Shown here: one piece after another, positions 55,508 to 64,000 of the stretch
How the letters are laid out: every line of letters starts with the position of its first letter
How positions within the stretch are numbered: position 1 is the stretch's first letter
NCBI GenBank assembly: GCA_938010435.1
Contig: CALLUS010000002.1
Coordinates: forward strand, 186,001-250,000
Reading direction: 5' to 3'
Length of the DNA: 64,000 nt
DNA from: an uncultured Rhizobiaceae group bacterium
Lineage (GTDB): Bacteria > Pseudomonadota > Alphaproteobacteria > Rhizobiales > Rhizobiaceae
Notes under the pieces: model-generated
Told to the model about the DNA's origin: nothing
The model's database searches: none
The model's input: the letters and a program-made list of their open reading frames with translations, nothing else
Made by a program: the position numbers and the translations under genes

Positions 55508-57283
55508 ATGAACAGTGTTCGGGGACGTTTGAATTTGAGAAACTTACGCGCATTGGCTTTAGGCTCTGCGTTTGCAACTTTATCTGCACTGCCCGTTTTG
55601 GCCGAAGGAACACCAATTGAACCAATCGTTCCGGGCAGCAGCCTCGCCGGAAATTATTTGGCGGCGCGTATTGCGGCAACAGACAAAGACACTTCAAACG
55701 CAGTGACTTTTTATCGGCAAGCGATTGCACTTGATCCTGACAATGTTGATCTGAAGCTCAAAGCTTTTTTGAATTTCATCGCCAACGGTGATTTCGATGA
55801 AGGTGTTGTTACTGGTCGTGACATTATCAAAGCCGGTAACGAGCCGGAAGTTGTCAACATCATCCTTTCAGTCGATGATATTCGCCGCAAAAACTGGGCT
55901 GGTTCTGAACGCAACCTCACGAAAGACTGGCGCAGTGCGCTTGACCGCTTAATGGCTGGACTTGTGCGCAGTTGGTCGAAAATCGGCCAAAAGCAAAATG
56001 ATGAAGCGATGAAAATCGTGGATGGCCTGAAGGGCCCTGCATGGTTTGACTTATTTGCCCAATACCATGGCGGGTTGATCGCATTAACAACAGGCGACAC
56101 CAAGGGTGCAGTCAAACGTCTCGACATTGCATTCAAAAACCGTGCTGGTGGACAAGCGGCTAACGAAACTTATGTACGTGTGATTTCTGCGCTGGCTCTG
56201 GCGCATTTTAAAGATGGAAATGCTGAACAAGCCCGGAAAACCCTCCAAGAGGGATTGAAGCTGCGCCCACAAAGCCCTGTCTTTTTGAAAGGCATGGAGA
56301 AAATGAATGCAGGCAAAGCCCCGGGATTTGGTATCCTGACCTCACAACGTGGTGCTGCTGAAGTTTTTCTTAATCTGGGAACTGCTTTGAACAAAGAAGG
56401 CGGCCAGCAATTCGCCCGTATTTATATGCAATTGGCGCGCACTCTCGCCCCAAAAGATGACGCTGTTCTGGCTGAACTGGCACAATTGCTCGATGCCCAA
56501 GGTCTGACAGTTGAAGCGAACAATTTGTTTGGTGGCATTAAGGAAGATTCGCCTTATTACCGCATCGCCCGTCTGGAAATTGCACTCAACTTAGACGAAT
56601 TGGAAAACTTGGAAGCTTCCAAGACCGAGATGGAAAGCCTATTGAAGAGCGACCCTGATGATCTCGTCGCTTATCTTTCCTACGGCGCAGTGCTAGCACG
56701 TCATGAGAAATTCGCAGACGCCGCTGCCGTCTATCAACGCGTGATTGACCGGATCGAAAAGCCAAGTCGCATTCATTGGAATCTGTTTTACCGTCAAGGA
56801 ATCGCCTATGAACGCACCAAGCAATGGCCAAAAGCCGAAGCTGCGTTCAAAAAATCACTTGAACTTTTACCAGATCAGCCAAGCGTTCTGAACTATCTCG
56901 GTTATTCTTGGATCGATATGAACATCAATCTTGAAGAAGGCTTGGAGATGATCCGCAAAGCGGTCTCTTTGCGCCCTAACGATGGATATATGGTAGACAG
57001 CCTCGGTTGGGCATTTTATCGCCTGAATCGTTTTGAAGAGGCCGTTGTACAATTAGAACGCGCTGTTGAACTCCGCCCGGGTGATCCAACGATCAACGAT
57101 CATCTTGGTGATGCTTATTGGAAAGCAGGCCGCAAACTCGAAGCCTCGTTCCAGTGGCAACACGCTTTAGCTATGGAGCCACCAGAGGGAGATGCCCCTC
57201 GCATTGAAGCCAAACTGGAAAGTGGGCTTGATGTGGTTGAGCAAAAAGAAACTGCGGAAGACAAAAGCCCTGACAAGGGCTGA
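55508..57283 (+). CDS. Exported tetratricopeptide-repeat protein
   Basis: A 591-residue protein with a signal peptide (basic start, LGSAFATLSALPVLAEG) and several TPR helical repeats: an early one around LAARIAATDKDTSNAV and a clear series in the second half (NYLGYSWIDMNINLEEGLEMIRKAV and the block ending in GDAYWKAGRKLEAS). Likely a periplasmic or surface scaffold; function unknown. GAGGAG stands before ATG 55508; a GTG at 55502 is less likely. ispE follows 17 bp downstream. Confidence 0.9.
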   Translation: MNSVRGRLNLRNLRALALGSAFATLSALPVLAEGTPIEPIVPGSSLAGNYLAARIAATDKDTSNAVTFYRQAIALDPDNVDLKLKAFLNFIANGDFDEGVVTGRDIIKAGNEPEVVNIILSVDDIRRKNWAGSERNLTKDWRSALDRLMAGLVRSWSKIGQKQNDEAMKIVDGLKGPAWFDLFAQYHGGLIALTTGDTKGAVKRLDIAFKNRAGGQAANETYVRVISALALAHFKDGNAEQARKTLQEGLKLRPQSPVFLKGMEKMNAGKAPGFGILTSQRGAAEVFLNLGTALNKEGGQQFARIYMQLARTLAPKDDAVLAELAQLLDAQGLTVEANNLFGGIKEDSPYYRIARLEIALNLDELENLEASKTEMESLLKSDPDDLVAYLSYGAVLARHEKFADAAAVYQRVIDRIEKPSRIHWNLFYRQGIAYERTKQWPKAEAAFKKSLELLPDQPSVLNYLGYSWIDMNINLEEGLEMIRKAVSLRPNDGYMVDSLGWAFYRLNRFEEAVVQLERAVELRPGDPTINDHLGDAYWKAGRKLEASFQWQHALAMEPPEGDAPRIEAKLESGLDVVEQKETAEDKSPDKG

Positions 57284-57300
57284 CCTGCAAACCAACCGAT

Positions 57301-58152
57301 ATGAAACGCCTCGCACGCGCTAAGATTAATCTGGCACTTCATGTGACCGGCCAACGGGCAGATGGGTATCATTTTCTCGACAGTCTTGTGACATTTGCTG
57401 AATTTGGCGACATCATTTCAGTAGAGCCAGCCGATAATTTCACTCTCAGCATTGATGGACCTTTCGCAGCTGGCTTAGACACATCAACAGACAATCTGGT
57501 TCTGAAAGCTGCTATTGGACTAGCAGAATTGGATGGGGCGCCTAAGACAGGTGCAGCAATTCATCTGACTAAAAATTTACCTGTGGCCTCAGGAATGGGT
57601 GGAGGTTCTGCTGATGCTGCGGCCACGCTTTTAGCACTAATGGATCAGTGGGACTTCTCGCCGGATGAAAAACAGTTGAACAACCTTGCCCTTCAATTGG
57701 GTGCTGATGTTCCCATGTGTCTTTCAGGAGAGACCTGCATTGCCCGTGGCATTGGCAATGAACTTGCATCCGTCGATCTTCCGGCCATGCAAATGGTTCT
57801 GGTGAACCCACTTAAAGATGTTTCCACCCCGTCCGCTTTCAAAGCTTTGGCTGATAAAAACAATACGCCCTTAGAAAAGATAGATCATATTTCAGATATA
57901 GACACCTGCATTGAATATCTTCACCGTCAGAGAAACGATCTGCTTGCACCGTCATTGTTTTTGATGCCAGACATTGGTGATTGCCTTTCAGTTTTTGAGT
58001 ACTCAGATGCGGCCTTTGTTTCCATGTCTGGTTCAGGCGCGACTTGCTTTGGTATATATACGGGGACACAGAGTTCAACTGAGCAAGCCGCTATAAAAAT
58101 TCAAAACGATAACCCAAATTGGTGGGTCAAAGCCGTCACAACCATTATTTGA
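57301..58152 (+). CDS. ispE: 4-diphosphocytidyl-2-C-methyl-D-erythritol kinase
   Basis: GHMP-family kinase, the fourth step of the MEP isoprenoid pathway. The 283-residue product has KINLALHVTGQRADGYH at the start, the Gly-rich ATP loop LPVASGMGGGSADAAA, and the end SGSGATCFGIY, all intact. It lies between a TPR protein gene and moaB. Together with dxs in this window it covers two of the pathway's steps. Confidence 0.95.
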   Translation: MKRLARAKINLALHVTGQRADGYHFLDSLVTFAEFGDIISVEPADNFTLSIDGPFAAGLDTSTDNLVLKAAIGLAELDGAPKTGAAIHLTKNLPVASGMGGGSADAAATLLALMDQWDFSPDEKQLNNLALQLGADVPMCLSGETCIARGIGNELASVDLPAMQMVLVNPLKDVSTPSAFKALADKNNTPLEKIDHISDIDTCIEYLHRQRNDLLAPSLFLMPDIGDCLSVFEYSDAAFVSMSGSGATCFGIYTGTQSSTEQAAIKIQNDNPNWWVKAVTTII

Positions 58153-58159
58153 GGTAAAT

Positions 58160-58705
58160 ATGGGCATCGATATAAACCGCACCTTCATACCCGTCTCGAT
58201 TGCCGTTTTAACGGTCTCAGACACGCGCACGATGGCGGACGACAAATCTGGTAATATTCTGGCAGCTCGCATTGAAGAAGCCGGGCACAGGCTCGCAGAC
58301 CGCGCTATAGTGACTGACGATGTTGATGCCATTCAGGCGCAGGTTCAAAAGTGGGTTGATGACAGCGACGTCGATGTAGTGATCACCACCGGTGGCACTG
58401 GATTTACAGGTCGCGATGTGACCCCTGACGCTGTGGAGCCGCTATTCGACAAACGTATGGACGGATTTTCCATCGCATTTCATCAATTGAGCTATAAGAA
58501 AATTGGGACATCGACCATTCAGTCTCGCGCCACTGCTGGTGTGATTGGAACGACATTCGTCTTTTCACTACCCGGTTCGCCAGGCGCCTGCAAAGATGGA
58601 TGGGACGGCATTTTGAAACTGCAACTCGATTATCGACACATGCCCTGCAACTTTGTGGAGATCATGCCCCGCTTGGACGAACACCTGAAACGTAATTCCG
58701 GTTAG
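58160..58705 (+). CDS. moaB: Molybdenum cofactor biosynthesis protein B
   Basis: A 181-residue MoaB/Mog-type protein that adenylates molybdopterin in cofactor assembly. The family blocks AVLTVSDTRTMADDKSG, ITTGGTGFTGRDVTPDAVEP and FSLPGSPGACKDGWDGIL are plain. It starts 7 bp after ispE, so both are likely in one transcript. No other moa genes are in the window. Confidence 0.95.
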   Translation: MGIDINRTFIPVSIAVLTVSDTRTMADDKSGNILAARIEEAGHRLADRAIVTDDVDAIQAQVQKWVDDSDVDVVITTGGTGFTGRDVTPDAVEPLFDKRMDGFSIAFHQLSYKKIGTSTIQSRATAGVIGTTFVFSLPGSPGACKDGWDGILKLQLDYRHMPCNFVEIMPRLDEHLKRNSG

Positions 58706-58741
58706 TTTAGCACTTGAAATAAACTTCGTATCTCTTATTTT

Positions 58742-58756
58742 GTTCTTGTAATGTTC
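58742..58756. promoter_or_regulatory. SOS-box-like site (GTTC-N7-GTTC)
   Basis: GTTCTTGTAATGTTC reads as GTTC-N7-GTTC with an A/T-rich spacer, which is the LexA box of alphaproteobacteria. It lies 57 bp before the radical SAM gene. The same region also has an inverted repeat, TGTTCCTG (58752-58759) and CAGGAACA (58781-58788). Confidence 0.6.
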
Positions 58757-58812
58757 CTGTTTTTAAAATAGGAATATTTTCAGGAACAAATCGCTGATAC
58801 AGGAGATGCGAT

Positions 58813-59982
58813 ATGGTAGGTACACTCGAAACAGTTCATCAGGCTGACGCCCATGCCTTCGCTCCCGGTGGTAGCGCCGCGCATGTTGACAGTGTTCTAG
58901 AGCGTTCTGGTATGCGTGTTCATGATGCCCGTCGTCGTGGTCGCGCAGCGGGTATCAACCCTGCAGGTCGGTTTGAACAGAAAGCACGTTATGGTTTTGA
59001 TGATGGTTGGCAAACACTGGATGAATTACCGCCGTTCAAAACAGAGGTAACCACTGAAACACCACGCACAATCATTGCGAAGAATGATTCTCCAGACATT
59101 CCGTTTGATCGTTCGATCAATCCTTATCGCGGATGTGAACACGGATGTGTCTATTGTTTTGCGCGGCCAACCCATTCCTATATGGGCCTTTCAGCGGGGT
59201 TGGATTTTGAATCTAAATTGTTTGCAAAGCCAAACGCGGCTAAATTGTTGCGCAAGGAACTCGCCAAACCGGGGTATGAAGTTAAATCTATGGCGATGGG
59301 GACGAATACCGACCCCTATCAACCCATTGAAAAACAATGGCGCGTAACCCGTGAAATTCTGGAAGTGTTAGAAGAAACCAATCATCCGGTCGGAATTGTC
59401 ACCAAGTCCGCTCTTATCACACGCGACATCGATATTTTGTCCCGCATGGCTGAAAAGGGTTTGGCGCGGGTGGCCGTATCTGTAACCTCCCTAGATCGTC
59501 GTCTTTCGCGTGCGATGGAACCACGGGCCGCCACACCGAGTTTGCGCTTAGATACCATCCGGCAATTGTCTGATGCTGGTATTCCTACATCTGTCATGGT
59601 GGCGCCTGTTGTCCCTGCTCTCACAGACCACGAATTGGAACGCATATTGGACGCTTCAAAGGCCAACGGCGCGATTGATGCTGGCTACATCTTGCTGCGT
59701 TTGCCCAATGAAGTGAGCGGTTTGTTCAAAGAATGGTTGTTGAGACATTATCCAGACAAATACACTCACGTGCTTTCGCTGCTGCGCTCCATGCGCGGCG
59801 GGAAAGATAATGATCCCGAATTTGGCTCACGTATGCGTGGCGTTGGTCCCTATGCATGGCAACTGGGCCGGCGGTTCGAGTTAGCCAGCAAAAAACTGGG
59901 TTTGTCTCAAATGCGCATGAGCCTTCGAACAGATCGTTTTGAACCACCTGTTTTAGCGGGAACACAACTATCCCTGTTTTGA
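58813..59982 (+). CDS. PA0069-family radical SAM protein
   Basis: A 389-residue radical SAM protein of the PA0069 type (related to spore photoproduct lyase SplB). The 4Fe-4S motif CEHGCVYC (Cys108, Cys112, Cys115) is intact, followed by the GMGTNTDPYQP region and a long alpha/beta barrel. Relatives are often near DNA-repair genes, and a LexA-like site precedes this one, so a damage-linked role is plausible. The true substrate is unknown. rnhB follows 157 bp later. Confidence 0.9.
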   Translation: MVGTLETVHQADAHAFAPGGSAAHVDSVLERSGMRVHDARRRGRAAGINPAGRFEQKARYGFDDGWQTLDELPPFKTEVTTETPRTIIAKNDSPDIPFDRSINPYRGCEHGCVYCFARPTHSYMGLSAGLDFESKLFAKPNAAKLLRKELAKPGYEVKSMAMGTNTDPYQPIEKQWRVTREILEVLEETNHPVGIVTKSALITRDIDILSRMAEKGLARVAVSVTSLDRRLSRAMEPRAATPSLRLDTIRQLSDAGIPTSVMVAPVVPALTDHELERILDASKANGAIDAGYILLRLPNEVSGLFKEWLLRHYPDKYTHVLSLLRSMRGGKDNDPEFGSRMRGVGPYAWQLGRRFELASKKLGLSQMRMSLRTDRFEPPVLAGTQLSLF

Positions 59983-60139
59983 CACCTAAATTCGCTGTAG
60001 TGCATCCGCACGCAGTGGCTCTATTCGCATGTGTTTCTCTCCCCCGTGAAACATGCATTGCGAAAGTCGTTGATGATACTGCCTCGTTACATCAACGACC
60101 ACTTGCAGAGAATCAATGGCATGAGTACAGCCCCGTACC

Positions 60140-60829
60140 ATGAGCAACACACCCATTGATTCTCCGCAATTTTTCGAATTTGAATTTGATTCAAGTGCAT
60201 CGCCTGATTTTCGGCATGAACAATGGTTGATGGACCATGGCGCTGAGTTTGTCTGCGGTGTTGATGAAGCTGGTCGCGGGCCCCTCGCGGGGCCAGTAAC
60301 CGCAGCAGCGGTGATTCTAGATCCCAACAACATTCCAGATGGGTTGCACGATTCTAAAAAACTCACTGAGAAGAAACGAGAAGCTCTATTCCTACAAATT
60401 TTAGCCAGTTCGATTGTCTCATTCGCAAATATTGGCGCGCCAACAATTGATCGCATCAATATTCGCGAAGCTTCGCTATTGGCTATGACCCACAGTTTAC
60501 GTGGCCTAAATGCAAATGTGTCTCATGCTTTGATCGATGGCAATGCACTTCCAAACTATCTGCCCTGCCCTGCATCGATTCTCGTCAAAGGCGATGCCAG
60601 ATCACTTTCAATTTCAGCAGCATCCATCGTGGCCAAGGTGGTTCGGGATCGGATGATGATCAAACTGGACGCACGATATCAAGGTTACGGATTGGCTGGG
60701 CACAAAGGCTACCCAACCAAGGCCCACCGCGAAACTGTTTTGACATTGGGTCCAAGTCCTATTCATCGCCGCAGTTTTGCACCAGTCGCTACTGCAATAA
60801 ATATGAAAAAGCCCGGGTCAGTTTCCTGA
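60140..60829 (+). CDS. rnhB: Ribonuclease HII
   Basis: Cleaves RNA at RNA-DNA junctions and removes single ribonucleotides from DNA. The 229-residue product has CGVDEAGRGPLAGPV with the metal-binding Asp42-Glu43, and the later DGNALP and SIVAKVVRDRMM blocks. The extra N-terminal 35 residues are common in rhizobial forms. A two-way terminator overlaps its last codons. Confidence 0.95.
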   Translation: MSNTPIDSPQFFEFEFDSSASPDFRHEQWLMDHGAEFVCGVDEAGRGPLAGPVTAAAVILDPNNIPDGLHDSKKLTEKKREALFLQILASSIVSFANIGAPTIDRINIREASLLAMTHSLRGLNANVSHALIDGNALPNYLPCPASILVKGDARSLSISAASIVAKVVRDRMMIKLDARYQGYGLAGHKGYPTKAHRETVLTLGPSPIHRRSFAPVATAINMKKPGSVS

Positions 60830-60840
60830 ACCGAGCTTTT
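60806..60840. terminator. Bidirectional terminator between rnhB and atpF
   Basis: AAAAGC at the left pairs with GCTTTT at the right, and the inner GGGTCAG pairs imperfectly with CTGAACC around TTTC. A-run and T-run on opposite ends let it work for the rightward rnhB and leftward atp transcripts. Confidence 0.5.
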
Positions 60841-60867
60841 CAAAACTTAGGCGCGAACCCGAATAAT

Positions 60868-61347
60868 CTAATTCATGCGCGCTTTAACTTCAGCAAGGCT
60901 TTTCTTGAACATGTCACCACCAGCGGCGCCCGACATCTTCTTGCCCATTAAGCTCTCAGCAGCTTCAACGGCTATATCCACAGCAGCAGCTTTCACTTCT
61001 GCAATTGCTTGACCTTCAGCCTGTTCAATTTTTTGTTCAGCAATCGCCGTGCGACGCGTCACATATTCTTCGGTCTTGCGCTCCGCATCTGCTTTCAAGG
61101 CATCTGCTTCACGTTTGGCCGCTGAAACGATTGTTTCGGCTTCGGCTTCGGCTTCTTTGCGCTTGCGTTGATATTCAGCAAGCAATTGCTGCGCCTCTTC
61201 ACGAAGACGACGCGCTTCTTCAAGATCATTGCGGATCTTATCAGAGCGGCCATCCAATGCTTTGCCGATCATAGCAGGCACTTTGAAATAGGCAATTAAT
61301 GCGAAGAAAAGTACGAGGGCAACGGTGGCCCAAAAGGTTGCGTCCAT
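60868..61347 (-). CDS. atpF: ATP synthase F0 subunit b
   Basis: Peripheral stalk subunit of F-type ATP synthase. The 159-residue product has one N-terminal membrane helix (FWATVALVLFFALIAYF) followed by a long charged helix (RKRKEAEAEAETIVSAAKRE). It is the last gene of the atpI-atpB-atpE-atpF'-atpF operon, 11 bp after b'. The F1 operon is elsewhere, as usual in this order of bacteria. Confidence 0.95.
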   Translation of the reverse strand: MDATFWATVALVLFFALIAYFKVPAMIGKALDGRSDKIRNDLEEARRLREEAQQLLAEYQRKRKEAEAEAETIVSAAKREADALKADAERKTEEYVTRRTAIAEQKIEQAEGQAIAEVKAAAVDIAVEAAESLMGKKMSGAAGGDMFKKSLAEVKARMN

Positions 61348-61358
61348 AATACGGCCTC

Positions 61359-61892
61359 CTAACCTTTCGCGCCGGACACCGCAGAAGCGATCTCGGCTTT
61401 CGTTACTTTTCCACCGAACAGTTCAGAAACGATTGAAGACGCAGTGTCTTCAGCAATCGATCCAACTTCCGACATTGCTTTCTTCTTAATTCCAGCAATG
61501 CGTGTTTCGGCTTCGGTAATTTTTGTTGTCAAATCAGCTTCAACACCAGCGCGGGTTGCGTCGAGTTCAGCTTTTGATTTGTCACGTGCTTCTTGCGCGA
61601 TTGCGTGAGCACGAGATTTGGCTTCCGCCAGCTCCTGCTCGTAAGCCGCAATAGCTGCATCAGATTCATCTTTAAGGCGGTTGGCCTCATCGAGATCCTG
61701 GGCAATTCTGTCACTGCGCACTTCCAAAATGGAAGAGATGCGCGGCAAAGCGACTTTGGCCATCAAGACATAAAAAAGTCCGAACGTCAGAGCCAGCCAC
61801 AACAGCTGCGATGCGAATGTTTCTGTTTGAAATGGGGGGAACGGAGCTTTCGCGCCCGCTTCAATGCCCACTTCCGTATTGGTCGAAGCCAT
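61359..61892 (-). CDS. atpF': ATP synthase F0 subunit b'
   Basis: Second b-type stalk subunit, found in photosynthetic bacteria and alphaproteobacteria. The 177-residue product starts with an acidic and Pro-rich segment (KAPFPPFQTETF), one membrane helix (LLWLALTFGLFYVLMAKVALPRI) and a long alanine-rich coiled helix. It pairs with the b subunit to form the heterodimeric stalk. Also called atpG or atpX in some rhizobial annotations. Confidence 0.94.
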   Translation of the reverse strand: MASTNTEVGIEAGAKAPFPPFQTETFASQLLWLALTFGLFYVLMAKVALPRISSILEVRSDRIAQDLDEANRLKDESDAAIAAYEQELAEAKSRAHAIAQEARDKSKAELDATRAGVEADLTTKITEAETRIAGIKKKAMSEVGSIAEDTASSIVSELFGGKVTKAEIASAVSGAKG

Positions 61893-61972
61893 ACCGGATA
61901 CCGTGTCTCAACAGGAAAATACAGATTTCCATGGCGCACAAATTGAGCGCGCCATAGAAAATTTATCTTTGC

Positions 61973-62197
61973 TCAGGTGAAGAGCAAAAGAAGTGCGACC
62001 AACAGTGAGAAGATGCCGAGGGCCTCTGTCACCGCAAAGCCGAAGATCAGACGACCGAATTGGCCGTCAGCCGCTGAAGGGTTACGCAGAGCGCCTGATA
62101 GATAACTACCGAACATGTTGCCGAGGCCAATGCCTACGCCGCCCATGCCAAGGCATGCGATGCCTGCGCCGATTGCTTTTGCTGCTTCTACTTCCAT
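61973..62197 (-). CDS. atpE: ATP synthase F0 subunit c
   Basis: Proton-carrying rotor ring subunit. The 74-residue product has two membrane helices joined by the polar loop [17 protein letters not shown]. The proton-binding carboxylate is Glu58 in helix 2 ([20 protein letters not shown]). Glycine-rich helix 1 ([21 protein letters not shown]) fits the packing of the ring. Confidence 0.97.
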   Translation of the reverse strand: MEVEAAKAIGAGIACLGMGGVGIGLGNMFGSYLSGALRNPSAADGQFGRLIFGFAVTEALGIFSLLVALLLLFT

Positions 62198-62241
62198 AAT
62201 GTGTTCCTTGTCAGAAGTGAAAGTTTAAAGGTGAATGTCTC

Positions 62242-62991
62242 TTAGTGAGATGGGTGAATTGCGTCGTTGATATACATGCAGGTCAAAATCGCGAAGACAT
62301 AAGCCTGAAGGAAAGCAACTAGAAATTCCAGTCCGGTCAGAGCCACTGCAAAAGCAAGCGGCAAGATCGCACCAATTACGCCTCCGAGACCCAATCCACT
62401 CAAACTCACAACAAAGCCAGCGAACACTTTCAAAGTGATGTGGCCCGCAAGAACGTTAGCGAATAGACGTACGGAAAGACTGATTGGGCGTGAGAGGAAA
62501 GAAATAACCTCAATCAGCACCACAACGGGAATAAGAACGCCGGGAACGCCCGATGGGACAAATAGCTTTAAAAAGCCAAGTCCGTTCTTATAGAAACCAT
62601 AGACGATAACCATGCCAATGACACCAAACGCGAGAGCGGCAGTGACAACGATGTGGCTGGTGATCGTAAAGAAGTAAGGGAACATGCCAAACAGATTGGC
62701 AACAAGAATGAATGTGAACAGTGAAAACACGATTGGGAAGAACTTCATGCCTTCCGAACCTGCACTGTCTCGCAACAACCCTGCGACAAACTCATAGAGC
62801 ATCTCGGAGATTGACTGCAAACGACTTGGAATAAGCCCACGACCAGACGTCGTGAAAATCAGAAACGCTGCAGAAGCAGCAACAGTCGCCACCATGAACA
62901 ACGAAGAGTTGGTGAACGAAATATCATAACCGCCAACATCAAGCTGGAGCAGTTTGGAAATATTAAACTGGCTGATCGGGTCGTTTGCCAC
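62242..62991 (-). CDS. atpB: ATP synthase F0 subunit a
   Basis: Proton-channel subunit of F0. It has five or six membrane helices and the conserved helix with [18 protein letters not shown], whose arginine faces Glu58 of subunit c. Rhizobial relatives start with a short NDPxxQF block; here GTG 62991 begins [13 protein letters not shown] with GAGG eight bases before, giving 249 residues, the usual length. An in-frame ATG at 63030 would add 13 residues without a ribosome site. Confidence 0.93.
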   Translation of the reverse strand: MANDPISQFNISKLLQLDVGGYDISFTNSSLFMVATVAASAAFLIFTTSGRGLIPSRLQSISEMLYEFVAGLLRDSAGSEGMKFFPIVFSLFTFILVANLFGMFPYFFTITSHIVVTAALAFGVIGMVIVYGFYKNGLGFLKLFVPSGVPGVLIPVVVLIEVISFLSRPISLSVRLFANVLAGHITLKVFAGFVVSLSGLGLGGVIGAILPLAFAVALTGLEFLVAFLQAYVFAILTCMYINDAIHPSH

Positions 62992-63144
62992 CGTGGCCTC
63001 GTCTTCTTCAAAATGACCCGTAAAGGCCATGCGTTTATATTTGTTCGCAACTTATGTTGCAGCGAAGGTCGTTTGGCACAGATTGGGGTCCAGGCTCAAG
63101 GCCATTTTACCAATTTTAAGCCAGATTCAATGTTCTTTTTTCAT

Positions 63145-63564
63145 TTACTCGTCTGAGACCCGATTATCGACCTTCTTTTGTTGATCTTGAACCGTTTTCA
63201 AACTCATTTCAGATTCAGCAACCATTCCGGAAGCACGAAGCACGTTTAAAACAGCGGCTGCAAAGCCAAGCAAAAGGAAGATTATAAGGCCCCATGGCGA
63301 GGTTTCGAAAAACTTGTCGATCGCATAGCCGATTCCGCCACCAACTACAACGCCTGCAATGAATTCTGAACTTAGACGAAAGGCTTGTGCGATGCCTGCT
63401 TTGCTATGAGCTCTTTGGGCGCGCAATTGTTCGTCACGCTGTGCTTCAGCTGCCATACCATCAGGCCCATCAAGGTTAGACTTCAAGCGCTCTAGGCGCT
63501 TGGCAAGGTCTTCATCCTTGGGCTGACCGTTGGTAGATTGGTCATCATTGGATTGGTCAGGCAT
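63145..63564 (-). CDS. atpI: ATP synthase assembly protein AtpI
   Basis: Small membrane protein that leads the F0 operon; related proteins help c-ring assembly or magnesium uptake. The 139-residue product has a charged N-terminal half with KRLERLKSNLD and two membrane helices (FIAGVVVGGGIGYAIDKFF and GLIIFLLLGFAAAVLNVL), the AtpI pattern. ATG 63564; an in-frame GTG lies 9 bp upstream. Confidence 0.9.
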   Translation of the reverse strand: MPDQSNDDQSTNGQPKDEDLAKRLERLKSNLDGPDGMAAEAQRDEQLRAQRAHSKAGIAQAFRLSSEFIAGVVVGGGIGYAIDKFFETSPWGLIIFLLLGFAAAVLNVLRASGMVAESEMSLKTVQDQQKKVDNRVSDE

Positions 63565-63659
63565 TTTTGACACCGATATGAGAAAACCGCGCGCGAAAAG
63601 GCCGCACGCAGTCGCGGTGTATCATGATGATGTGAAAGCCGAAAGGCTGAGTTGTGATT

Positions 63660-64000
63660 CTAGCTCCAGCCACCGCCATAGGTGCGGTAGAAGATGTGAC
63701 GACCGATCTTGGTCATCTTCTTCATGCTGCGGCGCCAGCGCGGCCATACATAGTCGGCATGGTAATGGCTGGAAGAGCCAACACTTCTCAACCAATATTT
63801 GCCGTCGATGGCACCATTGGCAACCTTTGCTGCCACTCTCCAGTGCTTTTTAGACTTAACGGTGTCACGAATTCCATCGCATGCGAATGAGAACTGGCAA
63901 GCATTGCGCTTCCATTTATTCTGATAGACCACGCCGCATACTGAATTTGGATAAGCTGGGTTTTTCACGCGATTGAGAATCACTTGAGCAACAGCTTTTT
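63660..64000 (-). CDS. SleB-type cell-wall hydrolase, C-terminal part (cut by window edge)
   Basis: C-terminal 113 residues of a cell-wall hydrolase of the SleB/CwlJ type (PF07486). The visible part starts KAVAQVILNRVKNPAYP, followed by SVCGVVYQ and CQFSFACDG, then AIDGKYWLRSVGSSSHYHADYV and VWPRWRRSM, all standard blocks of this lytic-transglycosylase-like domain. The active-site glutamate and signal region lie beyond the right edge. It may help septal or lateral peptidoglycan turnover. It is the gene just before atpI. Confidence 0.92.
   Translation of the reverse strand, partial: KAVAQVILNRVKNPAYPNSVCGVVYQNKWKRNACQFSFACDGIRDTVKSKKHWRVAAKVANGAIDGKYWLRSVGSSSHYHADYVWPRWRRSMKKMTKIGRHIFYRTYGGGWS

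Overview
The window reads as a chromosomal segment of an alphaproteobacterium of the order Hyphomicrobiales (Rhizobiales), of moderate GC content and probably marine or brackish. This rests on family content and gene order: ctaD-coxB facing ialB and tldD; pdxH, dnaJ, fabI and a histidine phosphatase in a row; the split ATP synthase F0 operon atpI-atpB-atpE-atpF'-atpF; HDAC-xseB-dxs-tlyA-rumA; a DUF6101 protein; and a hairpin repeat of the type scattered through rhizobial genomes. The species cannot be named from sequence alone. I see no rRNA, tRNA, CRISPR array, insertion sequence or prophage.

Layout. 1-9 kb: cytochrome oxidase genes (left edge cut), ialB, tldD, a class II aldolase, an ArsC-like protein, pdxH, a surface lipoprotein, dnaJ, fabI and a phosphatase. 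9-24 kb is more accessory: an L-arginine:glycine amidinotransferase homologue, cysK, a periplasmic sulfurtransferase, a large STAND ATPase with a helical-repeat C-terminus, small exported and membrane proteins, pyrE-pyrC, a decayed DUF805 gene, phnA, an envelope-stress module (yiaAB-like and pspA-like genes facing a TetR gene across four copies of one operator), a GNAT enzyme, a flavin monooxygenase and an ArsR-SRPBCC operon. 24-28 kb: aroC, an unknown membrane protein, a RibB with a degenerate GTP cyclohydrolase II-like domain, an FG-GAP-like protein. 27.5-34 kb: histone-deacetylase-like protein, xseB, dxs, a Sco protein, tlyA, an RNA m5U methyltransferase. 34-43 kb: acyl-CoA dehydrogenase plus crotonase behind a 22-bp palindrome, tsaC, an FAD oxidase, DUF6101, ubiA, purD, a second crotonase. 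43-49 kb: merF-like gene, ytoQ, glyS carrying an in-frame hairpin repeat, a fasciclin gene remnant, a CDGSH protein, a VOC protein, glyQ. 49-64 kb: two small Cys-containing exported proteins, an S49 peptidase, a tRNA methyltransferase, LysR/YceI/cytochrome b561, ispB, a TPR protein, ispE, moaB, a radical SAM protein behind an SOS-box-like site, rnhB, the F0 operon and a SleB-type hydrolase cut by the right edge.

How it works together. Most of the window is housekeeping metabolism: respiration (cox, F0), isoprenoids and quinone (dxs, ispE, ispB, ubiA), nucleotides (pyrE, pyrC, purD), cofactors (pdxH, ribB, moaB), glycyl-tRNA charging (glyQ, glyS) and tRNA/rRNA modification (tsaC, tlyA, rumA-like, trmN6-like). 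The least expected signals are: (1) two inverted copies of a 50-bp hairpin element translated inside glyS, with compensatory stem changes; (2) a four-site TetR operator array controlling a PspA-like/YiaAB module; (3) a GTTC-N7-GTTC motif before a PA0069-type radical SAM gene; (4) a complete-looking amidinotransferase; (5) a lone STAND ATPase; (6) a fasciclin remnant with an intact terminator.
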